Source: Ovis canadensis (taxonomy: Eukaryota > Chordata > Mammalia > Artiodactyla > Bovidae). Taken from it: 64,000 bases of DNA. Under the pieces are notes generated by a model, which worked only from the letters and a program-made list of their open reading frames with translations, searched no databases and was not told the origin of the DNA. This document shows positions 48,220 through 60,450 of the stretch, piece by piece. The translations under genes were made by a program, and so were the position numbers. The stretch lies in assembly GCF_042477335.2 (NCBI RefSeq), contig NC_091256.1, forward strand, positions 43,107,001-43,171,000, written 5' to 3'. Positions within the stretch are counted from its first letter, which is position 1. The number at the start of each line of letters is the position of its first letter.

Positions 48220-48382
48220 AAGAACAGTCAAAAATCATAAAATCATATTTCTTGTTCCTCCACCCCCACCGTCCTTTTGCTATTCAATTTTAATCACGAA
48301 TATTATCTTTTTTAATGTTTGCCTTTGTACAATTAAAAATGCTTACATTTCTACCTATATATATATAATAAAAAAGATCTTA

Positions 48383-48430
48383 ACTCTTGAGCAGGCATCG
48401 GTTGACACTCTTGAGCAGGCATCGGTTGAC
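48383..48430 (+). repeat. 24-bp perfect tandem duplication
   Basis: Two identical 24-bp units starting ACTCTTGAGCAGGCATCGG (48383-48406 and 48407-48430). Confidence 0.95.
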
Positions 48431-49079
48431 ACTCATGAAAAGCAAGAAGCTACAGTGTCATCTAGTGGCAATAACAATGAATTGCATAACCCATGCTTTC
48501 TGGGTTTATAATGATCTTTGATGTTCTATTCATTTCATTGAGAATACCAGGCAAAAATACTTGCCCATGTAAGCATGGCTTATTTTCATTAAAGTTTGTT
48601 AATGTGAGATGTAATACTAATTAAACCCGAGAGACTCATGAATGTTACTACATTTTGTAACTCTTCCCTACAATTTGTAACTTCTCCACTATGGCAGTTC
48701 CACTTTTGGAATTGGGAAGGAGAGAGCTCTCTATTGATCCATTAGACATATGTTTACAATCCTGTGTGGTCACTCCAGATAGCTCATTATATTAATCATG
48801 TCTTTTACTTTCTGAAAAGTGGTGCTTAATACCTGGGGCCTTGCTTACCTTGGAGGGACTGCCCTTCCCAGGGTTACTTCGTAGAGATGGTAAACCAGGA
48901 ATGCCTTTCATACACAAACCAACCAACCCAGAACCCTGGACACTGAGGCTTACTGATCTCAGCTCGGATGGTCCTTCCATAGATGTCCAACTCTGGCAGC
49001 CCCATAGTCTGTAGCCCACCCAGAACCCACCTCCTTTATGAGTCGTCACACTGGCCCACTCTCCATCCACCTGCTTTAA

Positions 49080-49420
49080 TCACCCCAAGATGAGGTACTA
49101 GACAACAAGGAAGCACTTATGCCCAGAGCCCACTGAAATTACTCAAAATAGCCAATTCTAACCTGCTTGCCCTGTCTCTTCCATTCCATCCTACAGAAAA
49201 CACAGTAAAGACTCTTACCTCTGTTTTCCCCTCACGCCCTCTCTCCTGACGGGTCCTGGTGCTTCCGCATGAGGTCCTACATGATGTGCTGTGCCTCCTA
49301 TTTCTTGGGATTGTTATTTATAATAAACTTCTTCCTTCATGACAGTCATTTCCATGTCTGTGTGTCTTACCATATCTGATTAAATAAATCTTGAGTAGCC
49401 CTAAAACACCCCTAATATCT
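49080..49420 (+). repeat. Possible LTR-like sequence
   Basis: An AATAAA at about 49321 follows a pyrimidine-rich stretch (CCTCACGCCCTCTCTCCTGA). No coding sequence. It lies between imperfect 24-bp direct repeats at 48936-48959 and 49816-49839. Family unknown. Confidence 0.3.
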
Positions 49421-49851
49421 GCTATTGAACTTCCTGCATCACAGTAGAGCAATTATGTCCCTCTCCTTCTGGGTTGCTTCTGTAGCACCAAATTCTAGTT
49501 TGGGATGGGTTGGCATGGGAATTGATAGCAAAGAAGCAGCTGGGGTGACATATTCCCAGCTGAATCATACTTCTAAGGCTTGCTTTATTCTTGTTAATAT
49601 TTGATAGTGAATCTGTTATTTTACCTATAAAATTCTGCCCAACTTTGTTCCTAAGCCGCTTTCTACAAAGGTAAGGCATTTATTATAATCTAGAGACCTA
49701 GACTACATGCTAATTTCCTAGTGACCACCCCTATCTCAAGGCACCCAATTTGCTTCTGGTAAATACCTAATTGAATACTGGGTTATTAACTATGTATTGC
49801 TATAATCTAGTTGAACTGGACACTGAGGCGTATTGATCTGACTGTCCCTCT

Positions 49852-50061
49852 GTAGTTGTTTAGTCACTAAGTTGTGTGACTCTTTTGCTGCCCCATGGAC
49901 TGGTAGCCTGCTAGGCTCCTCTGTCTATGGGATTTCCCAGTCAAGAATACTGGAGTGGGTTGTCATTTCCTTCTCCAGGGGATCTTCCCCACCCAGGGAT
50001 TGAACTCAGGTCTCCTGAATTGGCAGATGGATTCTTTACCACTGAGCCACGTGGGAAGCCC
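49852..50061 (-). mobile_element. Bov-tA SINE
   Basis: Antisense copy from GTTTAGTCACTAAGTTGTGT to GAGCCACGTGGGAAGCCC. Confidence 0.85.
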
Positions 50062-50797
50062 ATCCCACTGTACTTACCCTCAATATTTGGTTAATTATCT
50101 TAGGAGAATTGGAGTCAACAAGCTTTATCAAGTGGTTTCTTGTCACAGAGATACAAAAGGTTACCCCTAGAGAAAAGTACTGCCGCAATAGTCCAAAGTA
50201 GTGCTGCTCTAAAAGGCCACTTTCTGACCCCAACCTCTTCCATCTTTCACATCCTCTCACCTGCCCCTTGACCTCTTATGCACCTCCATTCCCCTTATTC
50301 CCCTCTGCTTCTCTGCTGCATGGAAGTTCCTTTCTAGCTGCTCTTCCTCTCCCACTCAGCCCAATCTCATGGTTGATCATCTGATCTGCTGTCTCCCACC
50401 AGTACCCTGGATACACTCAGTTATTCTTCCCCTCGCATCTAACGTGTAACCTAAACCTTGGATGTTACCTGTGTCTTCTTCAGCTGTGTATGTGATACTT
50501 GGGAAGTTCAGTGTGTGTGAGGATTGGACCTACTCATGGTGTCTTACCTCAATTGTGCCTCTGCTGTTGTGCAGCAATCTTTTTACAGGCCCTTAGCCTG
50601 CTCCTTTCCATTTTACCCTCAGTGACCTTTGACATTCTCCTGAAGTCCCCTCCTCAACCCCTCCCTTCTCTCAGTTTACAGACGATCCTCCTTTCTACTT
50701 CGTGTAAGTAAATCGGGGCTATCAGACATGACCTCTCTCAACTTCTACATTCCGGTCTCCAAACTAGTCATTTTTACTTCTTCCCTCCGAATCTCAG

Positions 50798-50983
50798 GGG
50801 CTTCCCAGATGGCATAACAGTGAAGACTGTGCCTGCCAATGCAGGAGACGCAGGACTCAGGAGGGAATGGCAACTTGCTCCAGCATTCTTGCCTGGAAGA
50901 TCCCATGGACAGAGGAAGCTGGTGGGCTACAGTCCATGGGGTCGCAAAGAGCTGGACACGACTGACCCACTGAGCACACATGC
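50798..50983 (+). mobile_element. Bov-tA SINE
   Basis: GGGGCTTCCCAGATGGCATA head, shortened middle, and the CAGTCCATGGGGTCGCAAAG end. Confidence 0.85.
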
Positions 50984-51604
50984 ACCCCAGTCTCAAAGAA
51001 TGGATTATCCTCTGAGCCTTGCCACCTGGGCCTTTGAGTCTGCTTCCCCAGCTTTCTTCACGGACCTTGCTCCTACAGCTTAGGCGCTTATTTTATTTTA
51101 ATTAGATGTTTCAAATATACGGAGAATAATGTGAAAATTATTATTTATCATTTCCATCCAGGTTGTGTACTTTACTTATATATAAATGTGTCCAGAAGTC
51201 ATGTATATTATTGATTTATGGCTTTGAAAATGTACATACATGATATTATACTGTAAGTATCTTTTGGTGACTTTTTTTTCCACTCGGTATTAGATTTTGA
51301 GATAAATGCACAGAAATTTCCAGTCTCTTGATCTGTTTTCCTCATTAGTGGGTCCCTCCTGATCTCTCTTCCTTCCCTACCCAACCTGGAATTCACGGCC
51401 AATCATTTGATTCCCTCTTACAAGCATCATAGCTGATTCATTTTAACTGCTATTTGGCATTCTGTTGTCTACATAAGGTATTCATCCAAATGTTTGCCAT
51501 ATTTTACCACAATTCTTAAAAATCTGTACTTAAAGACATAAAAAAAACCAAACATTTAAACCACTTTTTTACTTTGTTTAAGATGTCATTTAGTGCAGAT
51601 TTTT

Positions 51605-53758
51605 AAAAATTGCCATTGCATCAAAAAATAAAGTACCTAGGAATAAACCCACCTAAGGAGGCAAAAGACCTCTGAAAACTATAAGATACTCATGAAAGAA
51701 ATCAAAGATGACACAAACAGATGGAAAGCAATATCATGTTCAATATTGGAATAATCGATGTTGTCAAAATGACTATAAGCCCAAGGCAATCTGCAGATTC
51801 AATATAATATCTGTCAAGTTACTGATTGCATTTTTTACAGAATCAGAACAAAATTTTTTACAATTTGTATGGAAATACAAAAGCCCCTGAATAGCCAAAG
51901 CAATCTTGAGAAAGAAGAACACAGCTGGAGGAATCAGACTCCCTGACTTCAGACTATACTACAAAGTTACAGTAATCAAGACAGTATGATACTGACACAA
52001 AAACAGAAATATAGATCAATGGAACAGGATAGAAACCCCAGAAATAAACCAGTTTACCCTATGGCTAATTAATCTATGACAAAGGCAAGAGTATACAACA
52101 GAGAAGAGACCATCTCTTCAATAAGTAGTGCTGAGAAAACTAGACAGCTACGTGTAGAATAATGAAATCAGAACATTCTCTAACACCCTACACAAAAGTA
52201 AACTCAGGATATATTATAGACCTAAACATAAGACCAGATACCATAACACTGTTAAAGGAAAACATAAGGAGAATATTCTCTGACATAAATCACAGCTGCT
52301 GCTGCTGCTGCTAAGTAGCTTCAGTTGTGTCCGACTCTGTGTGACCCCATAGATGGCAGCCCACCAGGCTCCCCTGTCCCTGGGATTCTCCAGGCAAGAA
52401 CACTGGAGTGGGTTGCCATTTCCTTCTGCAGTGCATGAAAGTGAAAAGTGAAAGAGAAGTCACTCAGTTGTGTCTGACTCTTCGAGACCCCATGGACTGC
52501 AGCCTACCAGGCTTCTCCATCCATGGGATTTTCCAGGCAAGAGTACTGGAGTGGGGTGCCATTGCCTTCTCCATAAATCACAGCAATGATCTCTTTTTTT
52601 GGTCTACTTCCTAGAGTAATGGAAATAAAAATAAACACATGAGGCCTAATGAAACTTAAAAGCTTTTTTGCACAGCAAAAGAAACCACAGACAAAATGAA
52701 AAGATAATCCATAGAAAAGAAGAAAATGAAATTTGCAAATGAAGTGACCAAAGAGGGATTAATCTCCAAAATATGCACAGTCCATGAAAAAAAAAACAAT
52801 TAAAAAATGGGTGGACGATCTTAAGACATTTCTCCAAAGAAGACAGACATGCAAATGGACAAGAGGCACATGAAAAGATGCTCAACATTGCTAATTATTA
52901 GAGAAATAAAAATAAAAACTACAATGAGGTATTCCCTCACAGAGTTCAGAATGGCAGTCCTCAAAATATCTACAAACAATAAATGCTGGAGAGACTGTGG
53001 AGAGAAGGGAACCTTCCTACACTGTTGGTAGGAATGTAAATTGGTCCAGTCACTATGGAGAACAGTATGGAGAGTCCCTAAAAAACTAAAAATAGAGCTA
53101 CCATATGACCCTGCAATCCCACTCCTGAGCATATATCTGGAGAAAATCATGTTCTGAAAGGACACCTGCAACCCAATATTCATTGCAGCACTGTTTGCAA
53201 TAGCCAGGACATAGAAGCAACCTAAATGCCCTTCGATAGAGTAATAGATTAAAAAAGATGTGGTACATATATGCAGTGGGATATTACTCAGCCGTTAAAA
53301 AGAATGAAATAATGCCATTTGCAGCAACATGGAGGGACCTAGAGATTGTCCTACTGAGTGAAGTAAGTCAGACAGAGAAGGAGAAATATTGTATGACATC
53401 CCTTATATAGGAATCTAAAAAGAAATGATACAAATGAACTTACAAAACAAACAGACTCACAGACTTAGAGAATGAACTTATGGTTGCTGGGTATAAAGAT
53501 AGGGGAAAAGGATAGTTAGGGAGTTTGAGATGGACATGTACACACTGCTATATTTTAAAATGGATAACCAACAAGGACCTACTGTATAGCACATGGAACT
53601 CTGCTCAATGTTACAGGACAGCCTGGATGGGAGGGGAATTTGGGGGAGAATGGGTACATGTATATGTATGGCTGAGTCCCTTTGCTGTTCACCTGAAACT
53701 ATCACAACATTGTTTGTTAATTGGCTATACCCCAATGCAAAGTAAAAAGTTAAAAAAA
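51605..53758 (+). mobile_element. Old L1, sense, 5'-truncated
   Basis: ORF2 C-terminal text in several frames (for example [16 protein letters not shown] near 52990) to the 3' end at 53758. Diverged from the younger L1 copies and full of stops. A Bov-A2 is inserted at 52296-52571. Confidence 0.85.
52296..52571 (-). mobile_element. Bov-A2 SINE in L1 with TSD
   Basis: Antisense Bov-A2. The 12-bp duplication cataaatcacag lies at 52284-52295 and 52572-52583. Confidence 0.92.
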
Positions 53759-53769
53759 CCAGTCATGGA

Positions 53770-54440
53770 GAAAATAATAAACTAAGAAATTGAGGAAGAG
53801 CTATCAGTGAGGTAACAGGAAAAGTAGGAAAATACGACATCCGGAATCCCAATAAGGAAGATATTTTAAGTAGGAGGAAAGGATCAACCGTATCAGTTCT
53901 CGTTAATGAGATACAGTAAGATGAGACCTGAGAACTGACCACTGAGTTAGCAATACGGAGCCAGCTGGCCACACTGGCTGGCAATGTCAGTGGAGGGGTG
54001 GAGGGTAAAAGCCTGACTGAGAAAGATTTGGGAGAGGATAGGAGAAGAGTTGATGACAATGAGTATAGTAGCTAGAGGAGGAGTGGAGACAAAGAGAAGG
54101 TTTCGGGTTTTGTTTTGATTTCAATGAGGGGAAGAACTGCGTATTTGTGTGATGATCTAGTAGGGTAAAGTTGATGATGCAAGAGAAAAGGGCAAATTTC
54201 AGAAACAGTGATCTTAATTAGGAAAGGGGGGCAGGGATCCAGTTCACAAATGGAGGCCTTAGATACCCATATACTTTATCTATGGTGATAGGAAGACAGC
54301 CAGAGTTAATGGGTACAGATGCTTGAAGACGGATAGATAATAGCCGTAGAAGTTTGTGGAAGATCTCTTCTGACTGATACAGCTTCGACTTATTCACCTT
54401 CCTTATTCTTTCCCTCATCACTTTCATCTATCAGTTATCA
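53770..54440 (+). repeat. L2-like ancient LINE remnant
   Basis: GATGAGACCTGAGAACTGAC, GTGGAGGGGTGGAGGGTAAA and AGCCTGACTGAGAAAG follow the order of a widespread old mammalian LINE-type repeat. Confidence 0.5.
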
Positions 54441-54652
54441 AGCCCTGCCTGTTATTATCACTGATTTTCTCATAAGTGATCCCTCTTCTTTGTCTTTGTT
54501 GCTGTCTCATTTTTTTTTTTTCCTCCCTGTACTACTAAAACAGTTTACTGCCTGGTCTCCTTCCTTAGACTTGGTTCCCTGAAATCTTCTACACATCTCT
54601 CAGAGACAGCAAATATTTAATCATGCCACTCTACAATAAGAATGGCTAGAAA

Positions 54653-55158
54653 CCATAAAAGGGAATGCATTTGAATCAGTTCTAATGAGATGGATGAACC
54701 TAGAGCTTATTATACAGAGTGAACTAAGTCAGGAAGAGAAAAACAAGTATCATTTATTAACACATGTATATGGAATCTAGAAAGATGGTACTGATGAACC
54801 TATTTACAGGGCAACAATGGAGACGCAGACATAGAGAACAGGTGTTTATGGACACGGGCAACAGGGAGGGAGGGAGGAGAGGGTGGGACGAATGGAGACA
54901 GTAACATGCAAGCATGTATGCTACCATGTGTAAAACAGACAACCAATGAAAATTTGCTGTATGACTCAGGGAACTCAAACTGGGGCTCTGTAACAACCTA
55001 GAGGTATGGGAAGGGGAAGTTAAGGAGGGAAGTTAAAGAGGGAGGGGACACACATGTATACCTATGGCGGATTCACGTTAATGAATGGCAAAGGTAAATA
55101 CAATATTGTGAAGCAATTTTCCTTCGGTTAAATAAGTTTTTTGGGGAAAAAAAAAAAA
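54653..55158 (+). mobile_element. L1 3' end with TSD
   Basis: A 5'-truncated L1 of about 500 bp with A tail. The perfect 15-bp duplication aagaatggctagaaa lies at 54638-54652 and 55159-55173. Confidence 0.92.
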
Positions 55159-55179
55159 AAGAATGGCTAGAAAGCCTTC

Positions 55180-55640
55180 CATGGTCTGGACTCTACCTAG
55201 CTAGTTTCTCAGCCTTTTCTCCTGACACATCATGACTCATTTTGTGCTCCAATAACATTATACCACTTGAACTATGAAATTTCTTCCTCTATCACTTCTG
55301 CTTGAAAGGCTTACTCAGTGGAATTCCCTGTTACCTTTCCCACTTCTCCTTTCCTCCATTGCCTTCAGCTAAATATTATCCTTTAAGCCTCAGTGACTCA
55401 GCTCTAATGCTCTGGGAACACTTCCCAGTGCCCCTCTCCCTTCCATAGCTGAATTGGATTCTTTTCTTTTCAGTAGCAACAACCCATACTATTCCTTTCT
55501 ATTTTTCCATTTAGCATATCAGTTCATATCTAATTTATCAGATTCTTGAAAGCAGAAATCCTGTCTTACTCTTCTTTGAATTCCCAGTGCCCAGCACAGT
55601 AATTGGTGTAAATTAGGTGTCTAATCACTGATTAAACATG
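55180..55640 (+). repeat. L2-like 3' region
   Basis: Ends with CAGTGCCCAGCACAGTAATT and TAGGTGTCTAATCACTGATT, close to the L2 3' tail. Confidence 0.6.
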
Positions 55641-55659
55641 AACTTTGGACATGAACTTT

Positions 55660-55793
55660 GGCAAACTCTGGGAGATGGGGAGGGAGAGGGAAGCCTAGCA
55701 TACGTCCATGGGGCATGCTTCCATGACATATGTCCATGGAGTCACAAAGAATTGGACATGACTAAGTGACTGAACAACAACAGGTGTTTAATA
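55660..55793 (+). mobile_element. BovB 3'-tail fragment
   Basis: GACATGACTAAGTGACTGAA and the following ACAACAACA tail. 5' truncated and scrambled. Confidence 0.6.
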
Positions 55794-55811
55794 ATGATGA
55801 TTTGAGATGAT

Positions 55812-56752
55812 TTGAGACTGGTTCCAAACAGGAAAAGGAGTACATCAAGGCTGTATATTGTCACCCTGCTTATTCAACTTATATGCAGAGTACATCATGA
55901 GAAACGCTGGGCTGGATAAAGCACAAGCTGGAATCAAGATTGCTGGGAGAAATATCAGTAACTTCTGATATACAGTTGACACCACCCTTACGGCAGAAAG
56001 TGAGGAGGAACTAAAAAGCTTCTTGATGAAAGTGAAAGAGGAGAGTGAAAAAGTTGGCTTAAAGCTCAACATTCAGAAAACTAAGATCATGGCATCTGGT
56101 CCCATCACTTCATGGCAAATAGACGGGGAAACAGTGGAAACAGTGGCTGACTTTATTTTTTGGGGCTCCAAAATCACTGCAGGTGGTGACTGTAGCCATA
56201 AAATTAAAAGATGCTTACTCCTTGGAAGGAAAGTTATGATCAACCTAGACAGCATATTAAAAAGCAGAGACATTACTTTGCTAACAAAGGTCAGTCTAGT
56301 CAAAGCTATGATTTTTCCAGTAGTCATGTATGGATGTGAGAGTTGGACTATAAAAACAGCTGAGGGCCGAAGAATTGATGCTTTTGAACTGTGGTGTTGG
56401 AGAAGACTCTTGAGAATCCCTTGGAGGGACCGGTTACAAGGCGATTCAACCAGTCCATCCTAAAGGAGATCAGTCCTGAAGTTTTCTTTGGAAGGACTGA
56501 TGTTCAAGCTTTGGCCACCTGATGCAAAGAGCTGACTCATTGGAAACGACCCTGATGCTGGGAAAAGATTGAAGCCAGAAGGAGAAGGGGATGACAGAGG
56601 ATGAGATGGTTGGATGGCATCACCAACTCAATGGACATGAGTTTGGGTAAACTCCGGGAATTGGTGATGGACAGGGAGGCCTGGCGTGCTGCGGTCCATG
56701 GTGTCACAAAGAGTCAGACACAAATGAGCAACTGAACTGAACTGAACTGAAG
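55812..56752 (+). mobile_element. 5'-truncated BovB
   Basis: Reverse-transcriptase C-terminal region, mostly open at 56023-56463 (NIQKTKIMASGPITSWQIDG), to the ACTGAACTGAACTGAA end. The ORF shifts frame near 56450 and upstream at 55968. Confidence 0.9.
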
Positions 56753-57099
56753 AGTGCATGTCTCTGGGAGAGAACATTAAGGGGGAGGTAGTTCCTAATG
56801 GGGAGGGGTGCTGTAGGTTGAGGAGAGGTTTAGAGAGGATAAAGCAAGCGTTAGCTTCTGTCTGCATCCCTGAGAAGAGTTTCAACCCTCTTACCCACTT
56901 ATGCCTCAGCTTCTAAACTGTAACCTCCCTCATGCATGGACCACAGATCATCCAGTTTTGTATAACTGGCACTGAAAACTCAGTGATGCATATGTTGGGT
57001 GCTCAAAACTATTTATTATTAAATACATGATTAATTAGGCTTTTCATAATTTTGAGACTTTCAAAAGTAAGTTAAACTTTTTAGTGAGAATATACTTAC

Positions 57100-57179
57100 A
57101 GTTGAACCAAAGGGTGAAATTTTTCTCTGATATTAACTTTCAATGGGCAGCCATATTTGTCCCAATTATACTTTACTCT
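57100..57179 (-). CDS. CATSPERE: CATSPERE internal exon
   Basis: This is an 80-nt exon in phase 0 at the start. It encodes 26 residues beginning RVKYNWDKYGCPLKV and ending HPLVQ, plus CT of a Leu codon. The donor is AACT|GTAAGT and the acceptor is CCTCTTCTAG. It is separated from the preceding exon by an intron of only 69 bp. Confidence 0.9.
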
Positions 57180-57248
57180 CTAGAAGAGGAAAAAATGCTT
57201 TAGTTATTTTCTATATTTGGCTGATTGACAGAATTATAGTTTTCTTAC

Positions 57249-57282
57249 CAATGGTTTAGATGGTCGATCCCTGAGATATGAC
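57249..57282 (-). CDS. CATSPERE: CATSPERE small exon
   Basis: This is a 34-nt exon whose first G completes a Gln codon (CA+G). It then encodes SYLRDRPSKPL and ends in phase 0 at donor TTG|GTAAGA. The acceptor is preceded by a T-rich tract (TTTTTTTACAG). It is too short to stand out alone; support comes from exact phase agreement on both sides. Confidence 0.85.
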
Positions 57283-57540
57283 CTGTAAAAAAATTTTTTT
57301 TGTTACTTAGAATCTTTCCTCTTCCAAAAGCTTAAAAAGTTTAAACCATTACTTTGCTTAGGTAAAGAGGTATCACAAAAAAGTCAAACAGATGACCATA
57401 ATTACAAAAACTCCTAAAATATGTGGAGGTTAAAAAACACATTTCTAAATAACACATGGATCAAAGATGAACTCTCAAGAGAAGTTTAAAAAATACACTC
57501 AACTAAATGAAAATGAAAACACAGCTTATCAAAATTTGTG

Positions 57541-57749
57541 AGTGAGTGAGTGAAGTTGCTCAGTCATGTCCAGCTCTTTGCGACCCTGTTGTAGCCCATC
57601 AGGCTCCTCTGTCTATGGGATTCTCCAGGCAGGAATACTGGAGTGGGTTGCTATTTCCTTCTCCAGGGGATCTTCCCAACCCAGGGATCGAACCCAGATC
57701 TCCCACATTGTGGGCAGATGCTTTAACCTCTGAGCCACTGGGGAAGTCA
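57541..57749 (-). mobile_element. Bov-tA SINE between two CATSPERE exons
   Basis: Antisense copy in the 616-bp intron separating exons 57249-57282 and 57899-57949, occupying about a third of it. Confidence 0.88.
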
Positions 57750-57898
57750 GCAACATCAGTGCCTAGAGGTAAATTTATAGCAATAAATGCACATATCAGA
57801 AAAGACTGGTGCTAATAGGAATAAATACAAACTAATCATAAATTACTGATAGTACATTAATATACAAGTCAATGCTTATGTTAGAAAATATTGCTTAC

Positions 57899-57949
57899 TG
57901 TTCAATGATGTAAAAAAAATCATGCTGAAGACATTCTTTTTTAGTAAAT
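57899..57949 (-). CDS. CATSPERE: CATSPERE small exon
   Basis: This is a 51-nt exon with acceptor CTTGTAG and donor GAACA|GTAAGC. The first A completes a Gly codon with GG of the upstream exon. It then encodes FTKKECLQHDFFYIIE and leaves CA for the Gln codon completed in the next exon. Reading it in phase 0 instead gives a stop at the third codon, which fixes the phase and forces the upstream donor to be the GC site at 60450-60449. Confidence 0.82.
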
Positions 57950-58024
57950 CTACAAGAAATAAAATACAATGAAGTTGTAATATCATCATTCCTTATTTAT
58001 TAGCACAAACATTTAATTGTTTAA

Positions 58025-58150
58025 CTCAGTGATTTTTAAACTCAGAAGTATCACAGAATCATCACTTATTGAATTAGAATTTCTGGGATTGGTGTATGGG
58101 CCTAGCATTTCTATTTTCACAAACATTTCTGAAGGTGCCAGAATTAGAAA
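58025..58150. repeat. MER5-like hAT fragment
   Basis: Similar in layout to the MER5A at 38928-39100 (CAGAATCATCACTTATTGAA). Diverged. Confidence 0.45.
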
Positions 58151-58599
58151 TATACTGATTTACCTCTCATATTTGATACATGTGAAAAATTTGTGGAAAA
58201 TCTATCAAAGTAAAGACAAATTTCTTTGGACTGTTTTATTTTTCACAATTTTTAAAAACACAGTTCTAACTGTTACTAGAGCCTCAGCTGTGCAGGTAAG
58301 GACCCATTTTAATGATTCACATAATTTCTAGTTAGGGTTTATACAGACATAAGGCTGTTGTGGTCTATGAAATGATAAGAGTTTTTGGTAAGTTATATTC
58401 ATTTGATCATTTTTGCTGACTGCTTCCAGTGTAACTCAGAAGGAACCCTGGATACCATTATGTTTATTTTATATAGAAAATTAAAGCCTGGGACCACCTC
58501 CCACCCTGAACTCAAATTTGATCCCAAGAGATGCCCTCTTGTATTAACATCTCTCCTGCCAGAAGAATCATGGGCCTCATAGCTCTCCTTTGTGGACTG

Positions 58600-58760
58600 T
58601 GAAAACTTAGGCCCACCACAACCTGAATTCAAGAAATTAAGGTCATTTTTAGAGGTCCAGAACAGTGGGTCATTGACTAAGAGATCTGGAAAAGGACCTG
58701 AAATCTGTGTTTTCTGACATGCTCTCCAGGTGATTCTGACGAGCAATCTAGTCTGACGAA
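58600..58760. repeat. MER5-like hAT fragment
   Basis: CCTGAAATCTGTGTTTTCTG and CTCCAGGTGATTCTGACGAG resemble MER5/MER20 text. Confidence 0.5.
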
Positions 58761-58892
58761 AGCTCACTAAACCTTCCCAGAAATAGACGGATGCAAGTTG
58801 CTTCGCATCTCACTGAAGAAGGAAATCTACATGTAGTAATACTGCATGCAGGGATACTGGGAACTGATTTTTCGTAACCTGTTGCTTAGAGT

Positions 58893-59107
58893 GGGCTTCC
58901 CTGGTAGCTCAGGTGGTAAAGCGTCTGCCTGCAATGCGGGAGACCTGGGTTTTGATCCCTGGGTCAGGAAATCCTCTGGAGAAGAAAATGGCAACCCACT
59001 CCAGTACCCTTGCCTGAAAAATCCAATGGACACAGAAGCCTGGTATGCTATAGTCCATTGGGTTGCAGAGAGTTGGACACGGCTGAGTGACTTTATATAT
59101 ATATATT
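58893..59107 (+). mobile_element. Bov-tA SINE
   Basis: Full-length copy with a short TA-repeat tail at 59094-59107. Confidence 0.88.
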
Positions 59108-59117
59108 GCCGAGAGCA

Positions 59118-59275
59118 GTTATTCTCAAATTTTAATGCCCCTACTAATCTGGAAATTTAGTTACAATAGAGATTCTGGTTCAGCAGCGAAACCTGAGGTT
59201 CTGCTTTTCTAGTAAGTTCCCAGGTGATGCCGGTGCTGCTCCATAGATTATACTCTGAGGAGAAGGATGTAGACC
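59118..59275. repeat. MER5A-like hAT element
   Basis: GATTCTGGTTCAGCAGCGAA, TCTAGTAAGTTCCCAGGTGA and GGTGCTGCTCCATAG follow MER5A. Confidence 0.7.
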
Positions 59276-60069
59276 ATTCCAGAAACAAGATGCTTTAGGC
59301 TTTATAATCAGTTAGCTTTTGTGTTTTCTGGAAAAGGGTTTATGGGAGATGCAACTCCTTGCTAAATGAGATGGGAATATTTAATTATCTATCTGGCAAC
59401 TAACCATGACAATTCAGTACTCAGAAGATTATTAGAATGACGGATGAATAGACTTTTGTTTTGGATAAGAACATATCACTTTATAAATAGATTTAGATAA
59501 GTGTCAGTGTCACTCCACCCTCACCATAACCACAGGAAAGGAACTGCAATAGGCTTCTGTCTCCATTTTACATTCTGACTCAGCTGCTTAATTTTTGTGT
59601 ACACCGACCTTTATTCTCTCCCATGTAGAAGAAAGGACTGTGGGTGACACAAGTCCCAGAGTGCTTCACTGCGAACCGCAATAAAGTCAATAAAAGCCAC
59701 ATCTTGGAATTCTCTGGAGGAAACACTGGCGGTTCTGTTAGGTTTGCTTCAGAAAACTTTCTCATGGAAAAATATTTGAATCTATGTATGAAGTGACTTG
59801 CTTTCATCCATGGAAAAAGGAGAAGGAAGTAGGCTTCTCTCATGTGCTTATGAGCCATCCTCTGACAGAAATGCAATTATAACTGGTTTGAGTAGGATGG
59901 ACAACAGAGGTTAAGTGTTTCTCCCTCTCATTTCTCTGGAAATGAATTTACACTGAAGAGCTGACAGAGGTGATGCAAAAGATGGAAACTGGCTTATGAA
60001 AAGGGAAGACAGAGAAAAATGCTAATAACAAAGAAAGAGTTTAAATCTTTTTCTCTTTTCGTTTTGTTA

Positions 60070-60268
60070 AGTCGCTCAGTCGTGTCCGACTTTTTGCGAC
60101 CCCATGGACTGTAGCCTACCAGGCTCCTCCCTCCATGGGATTTTCCAGGCAAGGGTACTGGAGTGGGTTGCCATTTCCTTCTCCAGGGGATCTTCCTGAC
60201 CCAGGGATCGAACCCAGATCTCCCACATTCCAGGCAGACGCTTTAACCTCTGAGCCACCAGGGAAGCC
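60070..60268 (-). mobile_element. Bov-tA SINE near CATSPERE exon
   Basis: Antisense full-length copy lying about 180 bp downstream of the exon 60451-60503 on the transcribed strand. Confidence 0.9.
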
Positions 60269-60450
60269 AAATGTAATATCTGACTTGGCAAAAAGTTAAA
60301 AAAAAAGTCTGGTTTGAACAAATTGTCAGTTTATTATGGATTTCACATGGACATGTCAGTCATTAGGCTAATATAACTAGTAATTACATTTAATTTAACA
60401 TTTGTTTTAAAACATAAAGAGTAAGACAAATCAAGTGCAAACATACTTGC

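Larger units (their letters stand above)
36130..57099 (-). other. CATSPERE: CATSPERE introns around exons 42848-42934 and 47577-47676
   Basis: Three introns (6.7, 4.6 and 9.4 kb). They carry SINEs, a probable ERV LTR remnant (36535-37400), MER5A-like DNA, L2-like remnants (39595-40400, 41750-42390, 45560-47340, 53770-54440, 55180-55640), two L1 copies and BovB fragments. Between 37400-38200, 44780-45550 and 50070-50790 I see no recognisable element or exon. Confidence 0.7.

Noticed and set aside
58399..58767. 122-residue minus-strand open frame
   Set aside because: It overlaps MER5-like text, shows no family resemblance, and falls between CATSPERE exons with no matching splice phases.
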